A stretch of 64,000 nucleotides of DNA from Geodermatophilus sabuli (lineage in GTDB: Bacteria > Actinomycetota > Actinomycetes > Mycobacteriales > Geodermatophilaceae). A program made the position numbers and the translations under genes. The stretch lies in NCBI RefSeq assembly GCF_900215145.1, contig NZ_OBDO01000010.1, positions 186,001 through 250,000 on the forward strand, read 5' to 3'. Shown piece after piece: positions 8,740 through 17,878 of the stretch (positions are counted from its first letter, which is position 1; every line of letters starts with the position of its first letter). The notes under the pieces are model-generated. The model was not told the origin of the DNA. It did not search any database and saw only the letters and a list, made by a program, of their open reading frames with translations.

Positions 8740-9765
8740 TCAGCCCTGGTAGGTGCTGTTCTTCTGCCACCAGTCGGTGAGCGCGGCCAGCTCCTCCTGC
8801 GTGCTGCCCGGGGCGTACACGACGCCCTCGACACCGTGCTCGTTGTCGGTCCAGGCGATGATGAGGTTGGTGTCGGTGATGGCACAGGCGACCTGACCAC
8901 CCACGACACCGCCGACGTCCCAGTCCTGGACGCCCTGGGAGGTCAGGCAGGTCTCCTCCTCGGGTAGCGGGGCGAGCCCCAGCCCGGCGACGTCCTGTTC
9001 GAAGACCTGGTCGAGCGCGGCGACGTCCTCGTAGGCGTAGAACTCCGCCTGCGCTCCCGGCAGCGAGCTGATGGAGGGGCAGGCAGCCGCCGCGATGTCG
9101 CCGTCGCCGGCCAGCGGTGCCTCCTCGCAGCCGGTGAAGTCCGGCGGCAGGATCGCGAGCAGGTCGTTGCCGTTCCCGGACTGCGGCGCGCTCGACGACG
9201 GTGCGCTGCTGCTGGTCGAGGGCCGCGAGGAGGAGCTCGACGAGGCGCTGGTGCTCTGGGCGGCCGGCGTCGGCTCGTCGTCGTCCCCGCCGAGGGTGAG
9301 GAAGAGGGTGGCGGCGAGGCCCACGACCACGACCACCGCCGCCACGATGCCGATCACCAGGCCGCGCTTGTCCTTGCGCGGCGCCGGCTGGCCCGGCTGC
9401 CCGTAGGGGCCGGGCTGGCCGAACTGCCCGGGCTGACCATAGGGGGGCTGGCCGGGCTGCCCGTAGGGGCCGGGCTGCCCGTACGGGCCCGGCTGCCCCG
9501 GCTGCCCGTACGGCGGCTGCCCCGGCTGGCCGTACGGCGGCTGGCCCGGCTGCCCCGGCTGGCCGTACGGCGGCTGACCGGGCTGGCCGTACGGCCCCGG
9601 CTGACCGGGCTGGCCGGGTTGCGGGCCCTGGGGAGCGCCACCCGGGCCACCCTGGGGCGGCCCCCAGCCGCCGCCCTGACCCTGCGGCTGGCCCCACCCA
9701 CCCTGACCGGGTGGCTCGGAGCCGGGCGGGCCGTAGGGACCCTGGCCCGAAGGGGGCTGACTCAT
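8740..9765 (-). CDS. Membrane-anchored protein with Pro-Gly-Gln-Tyr repeats
   Basis: Unrecognised 341-aa protein. Residues 1 to about 125 are a cytoplasmic low-complexity tail built from PYGQPGQ-type repeats, giving visible DNA repeats at about 9400-9650. One transmembrane helix follows ([20 protein letters not shown]), then an acidic DDDE patch, a Ser-rich linker and an extracellular domain of about 165 aa with four or more Cys ([28 protein letters not shown]). The layout is common in actinobacterial membrane proteins of unknown role. A ribosome binding site CTGGAGGT precedes the ATG by 8 nt. It leads the ATL-adnA-adnB run. Confidence 0.75.
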   Translation of the reverse strand: MSQPPSGQGPYGPPGSEPPGQGGWGQPQGQGGGWGPPQGGPGGAPQGPQPGQPGQPGPYGQPGQPPYGQPGQPGQPPYGQPGQPPYGQPGQPGPYGQPGPYGQPGQPPYGQPGQFGQPGPYGQPGQPAPRKDKRGLVIGIVAAVVVVVGLAATLFLTLGGDDDEPTPAAQSTSASSSSSSRPSTSSSAPSSSAPQSGNGNDLLAILPPDFTGCEEAPLAGDGDIAAAACPSISSLPGAQAEFYAYEDVAALDQVFEQDVAGLGLAPLPEEETCLTSQGVQDWDVGGVVGGQVACAITDTNLIIAWTDNEHGVEGVVYAPGSTQEELAALTDWWQKNSTYQG

Positions 9766-9847
9766 GTGCGGTACCTCCAGGTGATCGTCTCCGACGCAGC
9801 CTAGAGGCGGTTCCGCACGACGTATCCGCGCGACCCGGTGTCGCCGC

Positions 9848-10450
9848 TCAGCCGCGCCGGCCGTACCGCGCCAGCAGCCGGCTCTGCGGATCGGCGGTGG
9901 CCGCGACGTCCAGCGGCGGGTCGATCAGCCCCGGCACGCCGTCCTCCGGGAGCCGGTCGGCGACCACGAGGCCGGCGGTGACCAGCACCGGGTCGAGCTC
10001 GGTGTCCCCGCCGGTGGCCCGCGCGAGATCCCAGGAGTGGACCGTCAGGTCGGCGGTCATCTCCTCGATGTAGTGCGCCGCGAGCAGGGGGCCGCGCGCG
10101 AGGTGCACCGTGCGCAGGAGCGCGTGGTCCTCGGCGAACGCGGCCAGGGCCGCGTCGGCCGCGCTCTCCCAGCCGGTGAGCGGGTCGGCGCCGAGCAGGT
10201 CCTCCGTCGCGTCGGGGAACCGTCCGTCAACGAGGTCGAACGGCTCGCCGGCGAGCAGCGGAGGCGCCCACAGCGCCTCGTCCACCAGGTGGGCCACGAG
10301 ATCGGCGACCGTCCACCCCGGCAGCGCCGGGTCCTCCCACTGGTCGGGCTTCACCGCGTCGACCCGGTCGGTGAACGACGCCTGCGCCCGCTGGAAGAGC
10401 TCGAGCAGTTCGGCGGGAGAGAATTCGGACACGTCGTCAGTAGACGCCAC
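9848..10450 (-). CDS. TIGR03086-like (mycothiol S-transferase/DinB-type) protein
   Basis: Protein of about 200 aa of the four-helix DinB/maleylpyruvate-isomerase-like group. The N-terminal block [17 protein letters not shown] matches the conserved helix with a metal-ligand His, and [19 protein letters not shown] is the second signature with His. Members use or are predicted to use mycothiol; the actual reaction is unknown. Three in-frame GTG codons could start it: 10471 (inside a hairpin), 10450 (just after it) and 10432. None has a good ribosome binding site. 10450 is used here because the hairpin looks like the end of the moeZ transcript. Confidence 0.72.
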   Translation of the reverse strand: MASTDDVSEFSPAELLELFQRAQASFTDRVDAVKPDQWEDPALPGWTVADLVAHLVDEALWAPPLLAGEPFDLVDGRFPDATEDLLGADPLTGWESAADAALAAFAEDHALLRTVHLARGPLLAAHYIEEMTADLTVHSWDLARATGGDTELDPVLVTAGLVVADRLPEDGVPGLIDPPLDVAATADPQSRLLARYGRRG

Positions 10451-10491
10451 GAGGGCCCGGACCGCCCCCACGGGGAGCGATCCGGGCCCTC
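10451..10491 (-). terminator. Hairpin between moeZ and the TIGR03086-like gene
   Basis: Perfect 11-bp arms GAGGGCCCGGA (10451-10461) and TCCGGGCCCTC (10481-10491) enclose a 19-nt loop. It lies downstream of moeZ and ends exactly where the next gene can start, so it may be a terminator or a translation-masking stem. Confidence 0.5.
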
Positions 10492-10508
10492 ATGACGCAC
10501 TGGAACGG

Positions 10509-10556
10509 CCCCCGTCCGGGGCCCCGCCCCGAGCTCGCGGAGGCGGGAGGACGGGG
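10509..10556 (-). terminator. moeZ 3' hairpin, possible post-stop repeat member
   Basis: Outer arms CCCCGTCC and GGACGGGG (right arm 10549-10556) enclose an inner CCCGCC/GGCGGG pair, starting a few nt after the moeZ stop. The order of blocks resembles the repeat behind secA, but the core differs, so membership in that family is tentative. Confidence 0.5.
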
Positions 10557-10561
10557 TGCCC

Positions 10562-11740
10562 TCAGTAGGTGGGCAGCGCCTTGTCGATGCGCGTGGCCCA
10601 CGCCGTCACGCCACCCTGCACGTGGACGGCGTCGGCGAAGCCGGCGTTCTTGATGGCGGCGAGCACCTCGGCCGAGCGGACGCCGGTCTTGCAGTGCAGC
10701 ACGATCGGCTTGTCCTGCGGCAGCTGCGACAGCGCCCGGCCGGAGAGGATCTCGTCCTTGGGGATCAGCTTCGCGCCCGGGATCGAGACGATCTCGTACT
10801 CGTTGGGCTCACGGACGTCGATCAGTTCGAAGTCCTTGCCGGCGTCCATCATGTCCTTGAGCTCGTCGACGGTGATGGTCGAGCCGGCGGCCGCCTCCTG
10901 GGCCTCGACGGAGACGACACCGCAGAAGGTCTCGTAGTCGATGAGGCCGGTGATCGGCTCGCCCTCCGGGTCCTTGCGCACCTTGATGGTGCGGAAGGTC
11001 ATCTCCAGGGCGTCGTAGACCATGAGCCGGCCGAGCAGCGTCTCGCCGATCCCGGTGATGAGCTTGACCGCCTCGGTGGCCTGGATGGCGCCGATGGTCG
11101 CGCACAGCACGCCGAGCACGCCGCCCTCGGCGCAGCTGGGGACCATGCCGGGCGGCGGCGGCACCGGGTAGAGGTCGCGGTAGTTCGGGCCGTGCTCGTT
11201 CCAGAAGACCGAGACCTGGCCGTCGAAGCGGTAGATCGAGCCCCACACGTACGGCTTGCCCAGCAGCACGCAGGCGTCGTTGACCAGGTAGCGCGTGGCG
11301 AAGTTGTCGGTGCCGTCGACGATGAGGTCGTACTGGCTGAAGATCTCCATCACGTTGTCGCTGTCCAGCCGCGTCTCGTGCAGCCGGACGTCGATCAGCG
11401 GGTTGATCTCCTTGATGGAGTCCCGGGCGCTCTCGGCCTTGGAGCGGCCCACGTCGGACTGCCCGTGGATGATCTGCCGCTGCAGGTTGGACTCGTCGAC
11501 GACGTCGAACTCGACGATGCCCAGGGTGCCGACACCGGCCGCGGCCAGGTACATCAGCACGGGCGAGCCGAGGCCACCGGCGCCGACGGCCAGCACCTTG
11601 GCGTTCTTCAGCCGCTTCTGTCCGTCCATGCCGACGTCCGGGATGATCAGGTGCCGGCTGTACCGGCGGACCTCGTCGATCGACAGGTCGGCGGCGGGCT
11701 CCACCAGGGGTGGCAGGGACACGGGTTGCTCCTCAGTCAC
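10562..11740 (-). CDS. moeZ: Adenylyltransferase/sulfurtransferase MoeZ
   Basis: Activates ubiquitin-like sulfur carrier proteins by C-terminal adenylation and then transfers sulfur from its rhodanese domain, serving molybdopterin, cysteine and related sulfur pathways. It is 392 aa, the length I recall for M. tuberculosis MoeZ. The nucleotide site GAGGLGSP is at 53-60, with FDVVDESNLQRQ and DGTDNFATRYLVND following. PSCAEGGVLG and ETFCGV carry conserved cysteines. The rhodanese domain ends with HCKTGVRSAEV (Cys at about 350) and GGVTAW. GTG at 11740 is chosen because the further 17 upstream residues look random. Confidence 0.95.
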   Translation of the reverse strand: MTEEQPVSLPPLVEPAADLSIDEVRRYSRHLIIPDVGMDGQKRLKNAKVLAVGAGGLGSPVLMYLAAAGVGTLGIVEFDVVDESNLQRQIIHGQSDVGRSKAESARDSIKEINPLIDVRLHETRLDSDNVMEIFSQYDLIVDGTDNFATRYLVNDACVLLGKPYVWGSIYRFDGQVSVFWNEHGPNYRDLYPVPPPPGMVPSCAEGGVLGVLCATIGAIQATEAVKLITGIGETLLGRLMVYDALEMTFRTIKVRKDPEGEPITGLIDYETFCGVVSVEAQEAAAGSTITVDELKDMMDAGKDFELIDVREPNEYEIVSIPGAKLIPKDEILSGRALSQLPQDKPIVLHCKTGVRSAEVLAAIKNAGFADAVHVQGGVTAWATRIDKALPTY

Positions 11741-11836
11741 TCGACAGCGGCCCCGCGGGGGCCGGCGTTCGTCGGGACAACAGCCTGACACGCGCTGCTA
11801 ATCCCACCCGGGGGCGCGGTCCGGCGCACCGCGGTG

Positions 11837-12955
11837 TCAGGGGTGGGGCCAGGCGTTCTTGGTGCAGCCGTCCAGGCCGAGGGTCTGCTGCTGCATGACC
11901 GGCGCGGGCCGGCCGGGTCCTGTGCACTGCTGGTGCCCGTTGCCGAGGGCGTGGCCGACCTCGTGGTTGACGACGTACAGCCGGTAGGTGGCCACGTCAC
12001 CCTGGTAGTCCGGGACGGCGGTCTCCCAGCGGGCGAGGTTGATGACCGCGCGGTCGCCGTAGCGGCAGGAGGTGTAGCCACCGGTGCCCACCCCGGGGCA
12101 GTAGGCCTCCATGTTCCCGGGGCTGATGAGGGTCACCTTGAAGTCGAAGGCGCCGGCGGCGGCCTCTCCCGGCCCGACCCGCTGGAAGGACATCCGCCCA
12201 CCGTTGCCCCACGAACGCGGGTCACCGAGCGTGCTCTCGACGGCGGCCGCGAACTCGGCGCCGTCGATCCCGATGCCGTCCTCCACCTCGACGACGAACC
12301 GCTGCAGCGGTCCGGTGCCGTACACCGGGGAGGTCCCGTCGACGACGGTGACCGTGCCCGCGCCCTGCTGGACGAAGCCGGCCGACTCCGGCGGCGCCGA
12401 CGCGGTCTCGGTGGGGTCGGCGTCGCCCTGGGCCGGCGCCGGCGGCGCGGTGGACTCCGGGCCGCCGGTCGGCCCGGGCGCGGCCGTGGCCGGGGTGTCC
12501 GACGCCGCGGTCCCGGCGTCGGTGCGCGCGGTCGTCGTCCCGCCGAGGAACAGGTCGGCCAGCGTGATGACGGTGGCGACGGCGAGGATCGGGATGGCGT
12601 AGGCCCGCCAGCCCCAGCGGGTCACGAAGCGGCGCACCCGCCCGTGGGGGTGGCGCGCCGGCGGCCGATCCCCCAGGTCCCGTCCAGGCGGCAGCGGGCG
12701 GGCGATCCGGGGCCCGGGGGCGTCGCGGAGCGTCCGGGCCTCCTCGCCCCCACGGGACGACCCGGCATGCTCGGCGCCGCGGGGCGACCGGGGGACGGCG
12801 CTCGGGGCGGCGCGCAGGGTGCTGGGCGGCACCCGGGGCAGGCCGCGGTGCGCGGCATCGGTCCCGGGAGGGCGACGCCGGGCCCCGGAGACCGGCGGGT
12901 GCGGTCGTGGGCGCCCGCCCGGCCCGCGGCCGGGAGGTGCGTCCGCGGGGCTCAC
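11837..12955 (-). CDS. DUF3152 protein, metzincin-like, single-pass
   Basis: Actinobacterial DUF3152 protein of 372 aa. Residues 1 to about 110 are a basic, Pro/Arg-rich cytoplasmic tail. One membrane helix follows (YAIPILAVATVITLADLFLG), then an Ala/Pro/Thr linker and an extracellular domain. That domain carries HEVGHALGNGH (331-341), the full HExxHxxGxxH zinc-protease motif, plus paired cysteines (YCPGVG...SCRYG; QQC...GC). It may be a surface metalloprotease, although no substrate is known. The GTG start gives VSPADAPPG. It lies upstream of moeZ on the same strand, as in mycobacteria. Confidence 0.88.
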   Translation of the reverse strand: MSPADAPPGRGPGGRPRPHPPVSGARRRPPGTDAAHRGLPRVPPSTLRAAPSAVPRSPRGAEHAGSSRGGEEARTLRDAPGPRIARPLPPGRDLGDRPPARHPHGRVRRFVTRWGWRAYAIPILAVATVITLADLFLGGTTTARTDAGTAASDTPATAAPGPTGGPESTAPPAPAQGDADPTETASAPPESAGFVQQGAGTVTVVDGTSPVYGTGPLQRFVVEVEDGIGIDGAEFAAAVESTLGDPRSWGNGGRMSFQRVGPGEAAAGAFDFKVTLISPGNMEAYCPGVGTGGYTSCRYGDRAVINLARWETAVPDYQGDVATYRLYVVNHEVGHALGNGHQQCTGPGRPAPVMQQQTLGLDGCTKNAWPHP

Positions 12956-13043
12956 CCGGCCAGGTTCTCACGGCCCGTGGGTACCGCGGCAGACCTCGCC
13001 GGGGACGGCGTGTGCCGGACCGACGCGCGCCCGGGACGTCCCG

Positions 13044-14096
13044 TCAGTCCGCCAGCGGCTCTCGGGCGGAGGTGGCCGCGACGTCCTCCGCCAGGGCAAG
13101 GACCGCCCGCGCCGTCGGCTCCGGGGCCTCCATCATCGCCACGTGCCCGACGCCCTCCAGGAGCAGCAGCCGACCGTCGGGGACGGCCGCGGTCAGCCGC
13201 GGTGCGAGCGCCGGGTCGACGAGGCGGTCACGGTCGCCCCAGACGACGAGCGTCGGCGGGCGCAGGGAGTGGGCGGCGCGCCACGCGTTGGCCGGGCCCA
13301 CCCGCAGGTAGGAGGTGATCAGCCCGCGCATGCTGCGGGTCAGCGCGCGCACCGCCCACGGCTGACCGGCGCGTTCCCGCATCTCCTCCAGCGCCTGCTG
13401 CAGCCGCGCCCGCGGGATCCGGCGCGGGTCGCCGAAGCACATCTGCACCATGCCCCGCACCTGCTGCTCCGGCGGAACGGCGGCCATCCGGCGGTCGGCG
13501 ATCGTCGGGACCCCCGGGAGCAGCAGGAGCATCAGGGTCCGGCTGAACGCCGGCGGCACCCGGTAGACCGGCATCGCCGGGGAGATCAGCGTGAGGGAGG
13601 CGACCAGGTCGGGCCGGCGGGCGCTGACGACCAGCGCCGCGAGGCCGCCGAGCGAGTTGCCCACGAGGTGCACCGGCCGTCCGGCCGCCTCGCCCGGCTC
13701 GGCGACGATCCGCTCGAGCACGTCGACGACGGCGGCCACGTGCCCGCGCATGGAGTAGGAGCCCCGGGCCCGGGGGTGGGACCGGCCGAAGCCGGGGAGG
13801 TCGAGCGCCCACCCGTCGAACCGGACGGCGAGCAGCGCGGCCAGGTCCGTCCAGTTGGTCGACGCGCCACCGAGGCCGTGGACGTAGAGGGCCCGTTCCC
13901 GCGCCGCGCCGTCCCCGGCGCCGTCGGCCGGGCCGGTCCACGGCGTGCGGCGCACGAAGACCTCACCGCCGCGCACGAGCACCGGCCCCCCGGGCCACGG
14001 CGGCGGCACGTCGGCGACGGAGGGCAGCGGTGCGCTGGACATCCGGGCGGTGCGGACGCCGACCGCTGCGGTGGTGGTGTCGGGCGCCTGGGTCAC
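13044..14096 (-). CDS. Alpha/beta hydrolase
   Basis: Serine hydrolase of 350 aa. The oxyanion region is YVHGLGGASTNW, the nucleophile elbow GNSLGG (Ser), the acid WGDRDRLVDP and the catalytic His GVGHVAMMEAP. Substrate is unknown; carboxylesterase or C-C hydrolase are both possible. An in-frame start at 14171 would overlap the divergent TetR gene. GTG 14096 is preferred because TACCGT lies 6 nt before it, predicting a leaderless message. It sits between DUF3152 and TetR, an insertion relative to the mycobacterial order. Confidence 0.82.
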   Translation of the reverse strand: MTQAPDTTTAAVGVRTARMSSAPLPSVADVPPPWPGGPVLVRGGEVFVRRTPWTGPADGAGDGAARERALYVHGLGGASTNWTDLAALLAVRFDGWALDLPGFGRSHPRARGSYSMRGHVAAVVDVLERIVAEPGEAAGRPVHLVGNSLGGLAALVVSARRPDLVASLTLISPAMPVYRVPPAFSRTLMLLLLPGVPTIADRRMAAVPPEQQVRGMVQMCFGDPRRIPRARLQQALEEMRERAGQPWAVRALTRSMRGLITSYLRVGPANAWRAAHSLRPPTLVVWGDRDRLVDPALAPRLTAAVPDGRLLLLEGVGHVAMMEAPEPTARAVLALAEDVAATSAREPLAD

Positions 14097-14102
14097 CCGC
14101 CG

Positions 14103-14108
14103 ACGGTA
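14103..14108 (-). promoter_or_regulatory. -10 box of a predicted leaderless promoter (hydrolase)
   Basis: TACCGT on the minus strand is followed by 6 nt and the GTG at 14096. It lies inside the 68-bp divergent region shared with the TetR gene, so a TetR operator could control both genes. Confidence 0.5.
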
Positions 14109-14149
14109 GGTCAGCCTGGTCCACGGCGCGCGAGCCGGTGACCCGCCGG

Positions 14150-14155
14150 TAACAT
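14150..14155 (+). promoter_or_regulatory. -10 box of the TetR gene
   Basis: TAACAT lies 9 nt before the ATG at 14165, leaving at most 2-3 nt of leader. No Shine-Dalgarno sequence precedes the ATG. Confidence 0.42.
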
Positions 14156-14164
14156 CCGGACGCC

Positions 14165-14815
14165 ATGTCACTGCCCCGGCCTGCCGCCTCGACCGCCCGC
14201 CGCTCGTCCCGGCTCCCCCGCGGAGCGCGACGACTGCAGCTGCTGCAGGCCGCGCAGGAGGTGTTCGTCGCCCAGGGTTTCCACGCCGCGGCGATGGACG
14301 ACATCGCCGACCGGGCCGGCGTCAGCAAGCCCGTGCTCTACCAGCACTTCCCCGGCAAGCGGGAGCTGTACCTGGCCCTGCTCGAGCAGCAGGTCACGGC
14401 GCTCACCGAGCGCGTGCGGCAGGCGATGTCCGGCACCGACGACAACCGCACCCGGGTCGACGGCGCGGTCGGCGCCTACTTCGACTTCATCAACGACGAG
14501 GGCGCCGCCTTCCGGTTGGTGTTCGAGTCCGACCTGCGCAACGACGACGAGGTCCGGGAGCTGGCCGACCGCGGCCACCACGCCTGCGTCGAGGCGATCG
14601 CCGAGGTGATCGAGGCCGACACCGGGCTGGACCGGGAGCGCTCGCTGCTGCTGGCATCGGGGATGACCGGGCTGGCCGAGACCAGCGCCCGGTGGTGGCT
14701 GGACCGCAAGGGGACCGTGTCCCGCGACGAGGCGGTGGCGTTGATGACGGCGCTGTCGTGGCGCGGCATCTCCCGCTTCCCGCGGCTCGAGGGCGGGGAG
14801 GCACCCGCGCACTGA
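14165..14815 (+). CDS. TetR-family transcriptional regulator
   Basis: One-component repressor of 216 aa. The DNA-binding domain spans about residues 22-70: QAAQEVFVAQGF (helix 1), MDDIADRAGVS (helix 2), KPVLYQHFPGKRELYLALL (recognition helix and helix 4). The C-terminal ligand domain has no recognisable specificity. Its place before DUF3107 corresponds to Rv3208 in M. tuberculosis. It is divergent from the alpha/beta hydrolase with 68 bp between starts, a classic set-up for control of the neighbour and of itself. Confidence 0.92.
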   Translation: MSLPRPAASTARRSSRLPRGARRLQLLQAAQEVFVAQGFHAAAMDDIADRAGVSKPVLYQHFPGKRELYLALLEQQVTALTERVRQAMSGTDDNRTRVDGAVGAYFDFINDEGAAFRLVFESDLRNDDEVRELADRGHHACVEAIAEVIEADTGLDRERSLLLASGMTGLAETSARWWLDRKGTVSRDEAVALMTALSWRGISRFPRLEGGEAPAH

Positions 14816-14915
14816 GTGCGCCGCGTTCGCTGTCGGCGCACCTGCGCCGCAGGTCGGCGGTTCGTCGGCTGCACTAGCGTGGTGGACAGCCCGCAACTCG
14901 AGGAGGCATCCCCCC

Positions 14916-15152
14916 GTGGAAGTCAAGATCGGTGTCCAACACTCCCCCCGGGAGCTGGTCATCGACAGCCCCCAGACCCCCGACGAGATCGCTGCCGAGG
15001 TGGCCAGGGCCATGTCCGGCGCCACGAAGGACGGCCTGCTGACGCTGGTCGACGACCGTGGCCGCAGGGTGCTCGTGCCCGTCGACCGCATCGCCTACGT
15101 GGAGATCGCCCAGGCCGACCAGCGCCGGGTGGGCTTCATCGCCGGCAGCTGA
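14916..15152 (+). CDS. DUF3107 small protein (TB9.4-like)
   Basis: Conserved actinobacterial protein of 78 aa, equivalent by position and sequence to Rv3208A/TB9.4. It begins MEVKIGVQHSPRELVIDS and ends RRVLVPVDRIAYVEIAQAD with a short tail. The ATP-independent role is unknown. The GTG start has a good ribosome binding site (GAGGAGG about 8 nt upstream). A TAGCGT hexamer at 14874-14879 could be its own promoter, giving a short leader. Confidence 0.92.
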   Translation: MEVKIGVQHSPRELVIDSPQTPDEIAAEVARAMSGATKDGLLTLVDDRGRRVLVPVDRIAYVEIAQADQRRVGFIAGS

Positions 15153-15179
15153 ACCGGCGTTCCCCCAGCGCGTCCGACG

Positions 15180-15206
15180 GGGCGTCTCCGCACCGCGGAG
15201 GCGCCC
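15180..15206. terminator. Bidirectional terminator hairpin
   Basis: A 12-bp stem (15180-15191 with 15195-15206, one G-T pair) closes on the 3-nt loop ACC. It lies between the stops of convergent DUF3107 and the ferritin-like gene, so it can serve both strands. There is no long U-tract, as usual in actinobacteria. Confidence 0.7.
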
Positions 15207-15214
15207 TGTCGGCA

Positions 15215-15865
15215 TCAGGGGTTCAGCCCGAGGGTCTTCATCCGCTCGGTGTGGGCGGCGGTGATCCGGTCGATGAGCCGGCCCAGCCCGGCGAGGTCCC
15301 CGGTGCCCGCCAGGATCAGCCGGGCGAGGTCGTCGCGTTCGGCGATGACCGCCTGGGACTGCGTGATCGCCTCACCCACGAGGCGCCGTCCCCACAGCGC
15401 CAGCCGGCCGGCGACGGTGCGGTGCGCGGCGATCGCCGCGCGGACCTCGCGGACGGCGAAGTCGGCGTGACCGGTGTCGGCGAGCACGTCGAGGATGAGC
15501 GCCCGGTCCGGATCGGGCAGGAACGTCGCGATCTCGCGGTAGAAGTCCGCGGCCAGCCCGTCCCCGACGTAGGCCTTCACCAGTCCCTCCAGCCAGGTCC
15601 GCGGACGGGTGCTCTCGTGGAAGGCGTCCAGCGCCGCGACGAACGGCGTCATCGCCGTGGTCGGGTCGGCCCCCAGCTCGGTGAGACGGGCGGTGAGCCG
15701 CCTGTGGTGGCCGATCTCTGCGGCGGCCATCTGCGCGAGCGCGGCCCGGCCGGCGAGGGTGGGCGCCAGCCGGGCGTCCTCGGCCAGCCGGTCGAACGCC
15801 GTCAGCTCCGCGTAGGCGAGCACGCCCAGCAGGTCCACGACGGCGCGCTTGTCGACCGACGTCAC
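15215..15865 (-). CDS. Ferritin-like domain protein
   Basis: All-helical protein of 216 aa, corresponding to Rv3210c by position. Helices carry spaced carboxylate/His motifs of the ferritin-like di-iron fold: YAELTAFDRLAEDA, AAAEIGHHRRL, FHESTRPRTWLEGLVKAYVGDGLAADFYREI and DTGHADFAVREV. ExxH in helix 2 (EIGHH) and the later E/H pairs suggest a metal site. It may be an oxygenase or tRNA-hydroxylase relative, which cannot be decided. The GTG start has GGAGC about 5 nt upstream. Confidence 0.82.
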   Translation of the reverse strand: MTSVDKRAVVDLLGVLAYAELTAFDRLAEDARLAPTLAGRAALAQMAAAEIGHHRRLTARLTELGADPTTAMTPFVAALDAFHESTRPRTWLEGLVKAYVGDGLAADFYREIATFLPDPDRALILDVLADTGHADFAVREVRAAIAAHRTVAGRLALWGRRLVGEAITQSQAVIAERDDLARLILAGTGDLAGLGRLIDRITAAHTERMKTLGLNP

Positions 15866-15966
15866 GGGCAGCTCCAGGGTTCGACGGCACGGGACGCGCC
15901 TGCCCCGGACGGGGTACCCGGGGACTCCCGGCAGCGCGGCGCGGAGAGGCTAACCGGTGCGCACGC

Positions 15967-15972
15967 TAGGAT
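15967..15972 (+). promoter_or_regulatory. Candidate -10 box of the DEAD-box helicase gene
   Basis: TAGGAT lies at the upstream edge of an unusually AT-rich stretch. Transcription from about 15979 would give a leader of roughly 207 nt before the CTG start. No convincing -35 is seen. Confidence 0.4.
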
Positions 15973-16185
15973 GGGAATCGGCGAGCCATCTGGTTCGCTT
16001 GTGTATCTGTGCGCTGACGACCGCTGGACGACGCCCTCTGGGGCTGTCTCCCGGGCCGATCCGTCGCCCGGTCTGCTGGCCGCGTCGGCGCTGGAACTGA
16101 TCCCGCGACAACCGACCGGGACAGGTGTGGCGCGACGGGTCCCCGCCGCCGGAGCCGGTCCCCGAGCAGACCAGAGGCGAGAGCA
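15973..16185 (+). other. Long, compositionally distinct leader of the DEAD-box helicase
   Basis: About 210 nt without an annotated gene. The first part is AT-richer than its surroundings (25 of 44 bases G/C at 15975-16018). One frame is open from ATG 15971 (or GTG 16001) to a TGA at 16187-16189 that overlaps the helicase start as CTGA. If transcription starts near 15979, GTG 16001 is the first usable start. It could be a leader peptide coupled to the helicase, or a structured RNA through which the helicase controls its own synthesis. Both are inferences. Confidence 0.45.
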
Positions 16186-17814
<1,629 letters not shown>

Positions 17815-17878
17815 GAGAGGACCCCCTTGCCCCCCACCGCTCGCAGGCTCGCGGCGGGACCCTGCAAGGGGGCCGGCC
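17815..17878 (+). repeat. Post-stop nested hairpin repeat behind rhlE
   Basis: Begins right after the rhlE stop. Outer arms CCCCCTTGC (17822-17830) and GCAAGGGGG (17864-17872) enclose an inner CCCACCGC/GCGGCGGG stem and the core CTCGCAGGCTC. The same core and layout follow secA and sahH in the same orientation relative to the upstream gene. It probably works as terminator or 3'-end stabiliser. It overlaps the annotated 5' end of the next gene. Confidence 0.65.

Noticed and set aside
8337..8909. N-terminal extension of AdnA to a 1246-aa protein
   Set aside because: The extension overlaps the ATL gene in another frame and has no helicase sequence; ATG 8336 gives 1055 aa.
9400..9650. Tandem DNA repeats as an intergenic satellite
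   Set aside because: They are in frame inside the 8740-9765 gene and encode PYGQPGQ-type repeats.
14097..14171. Longer start (14171) for the alpha/beta hydrolase
   Set aside because: It would overlap the divergent TetR gene, and the -10 box at 14103-14108 supports GTG 14096.
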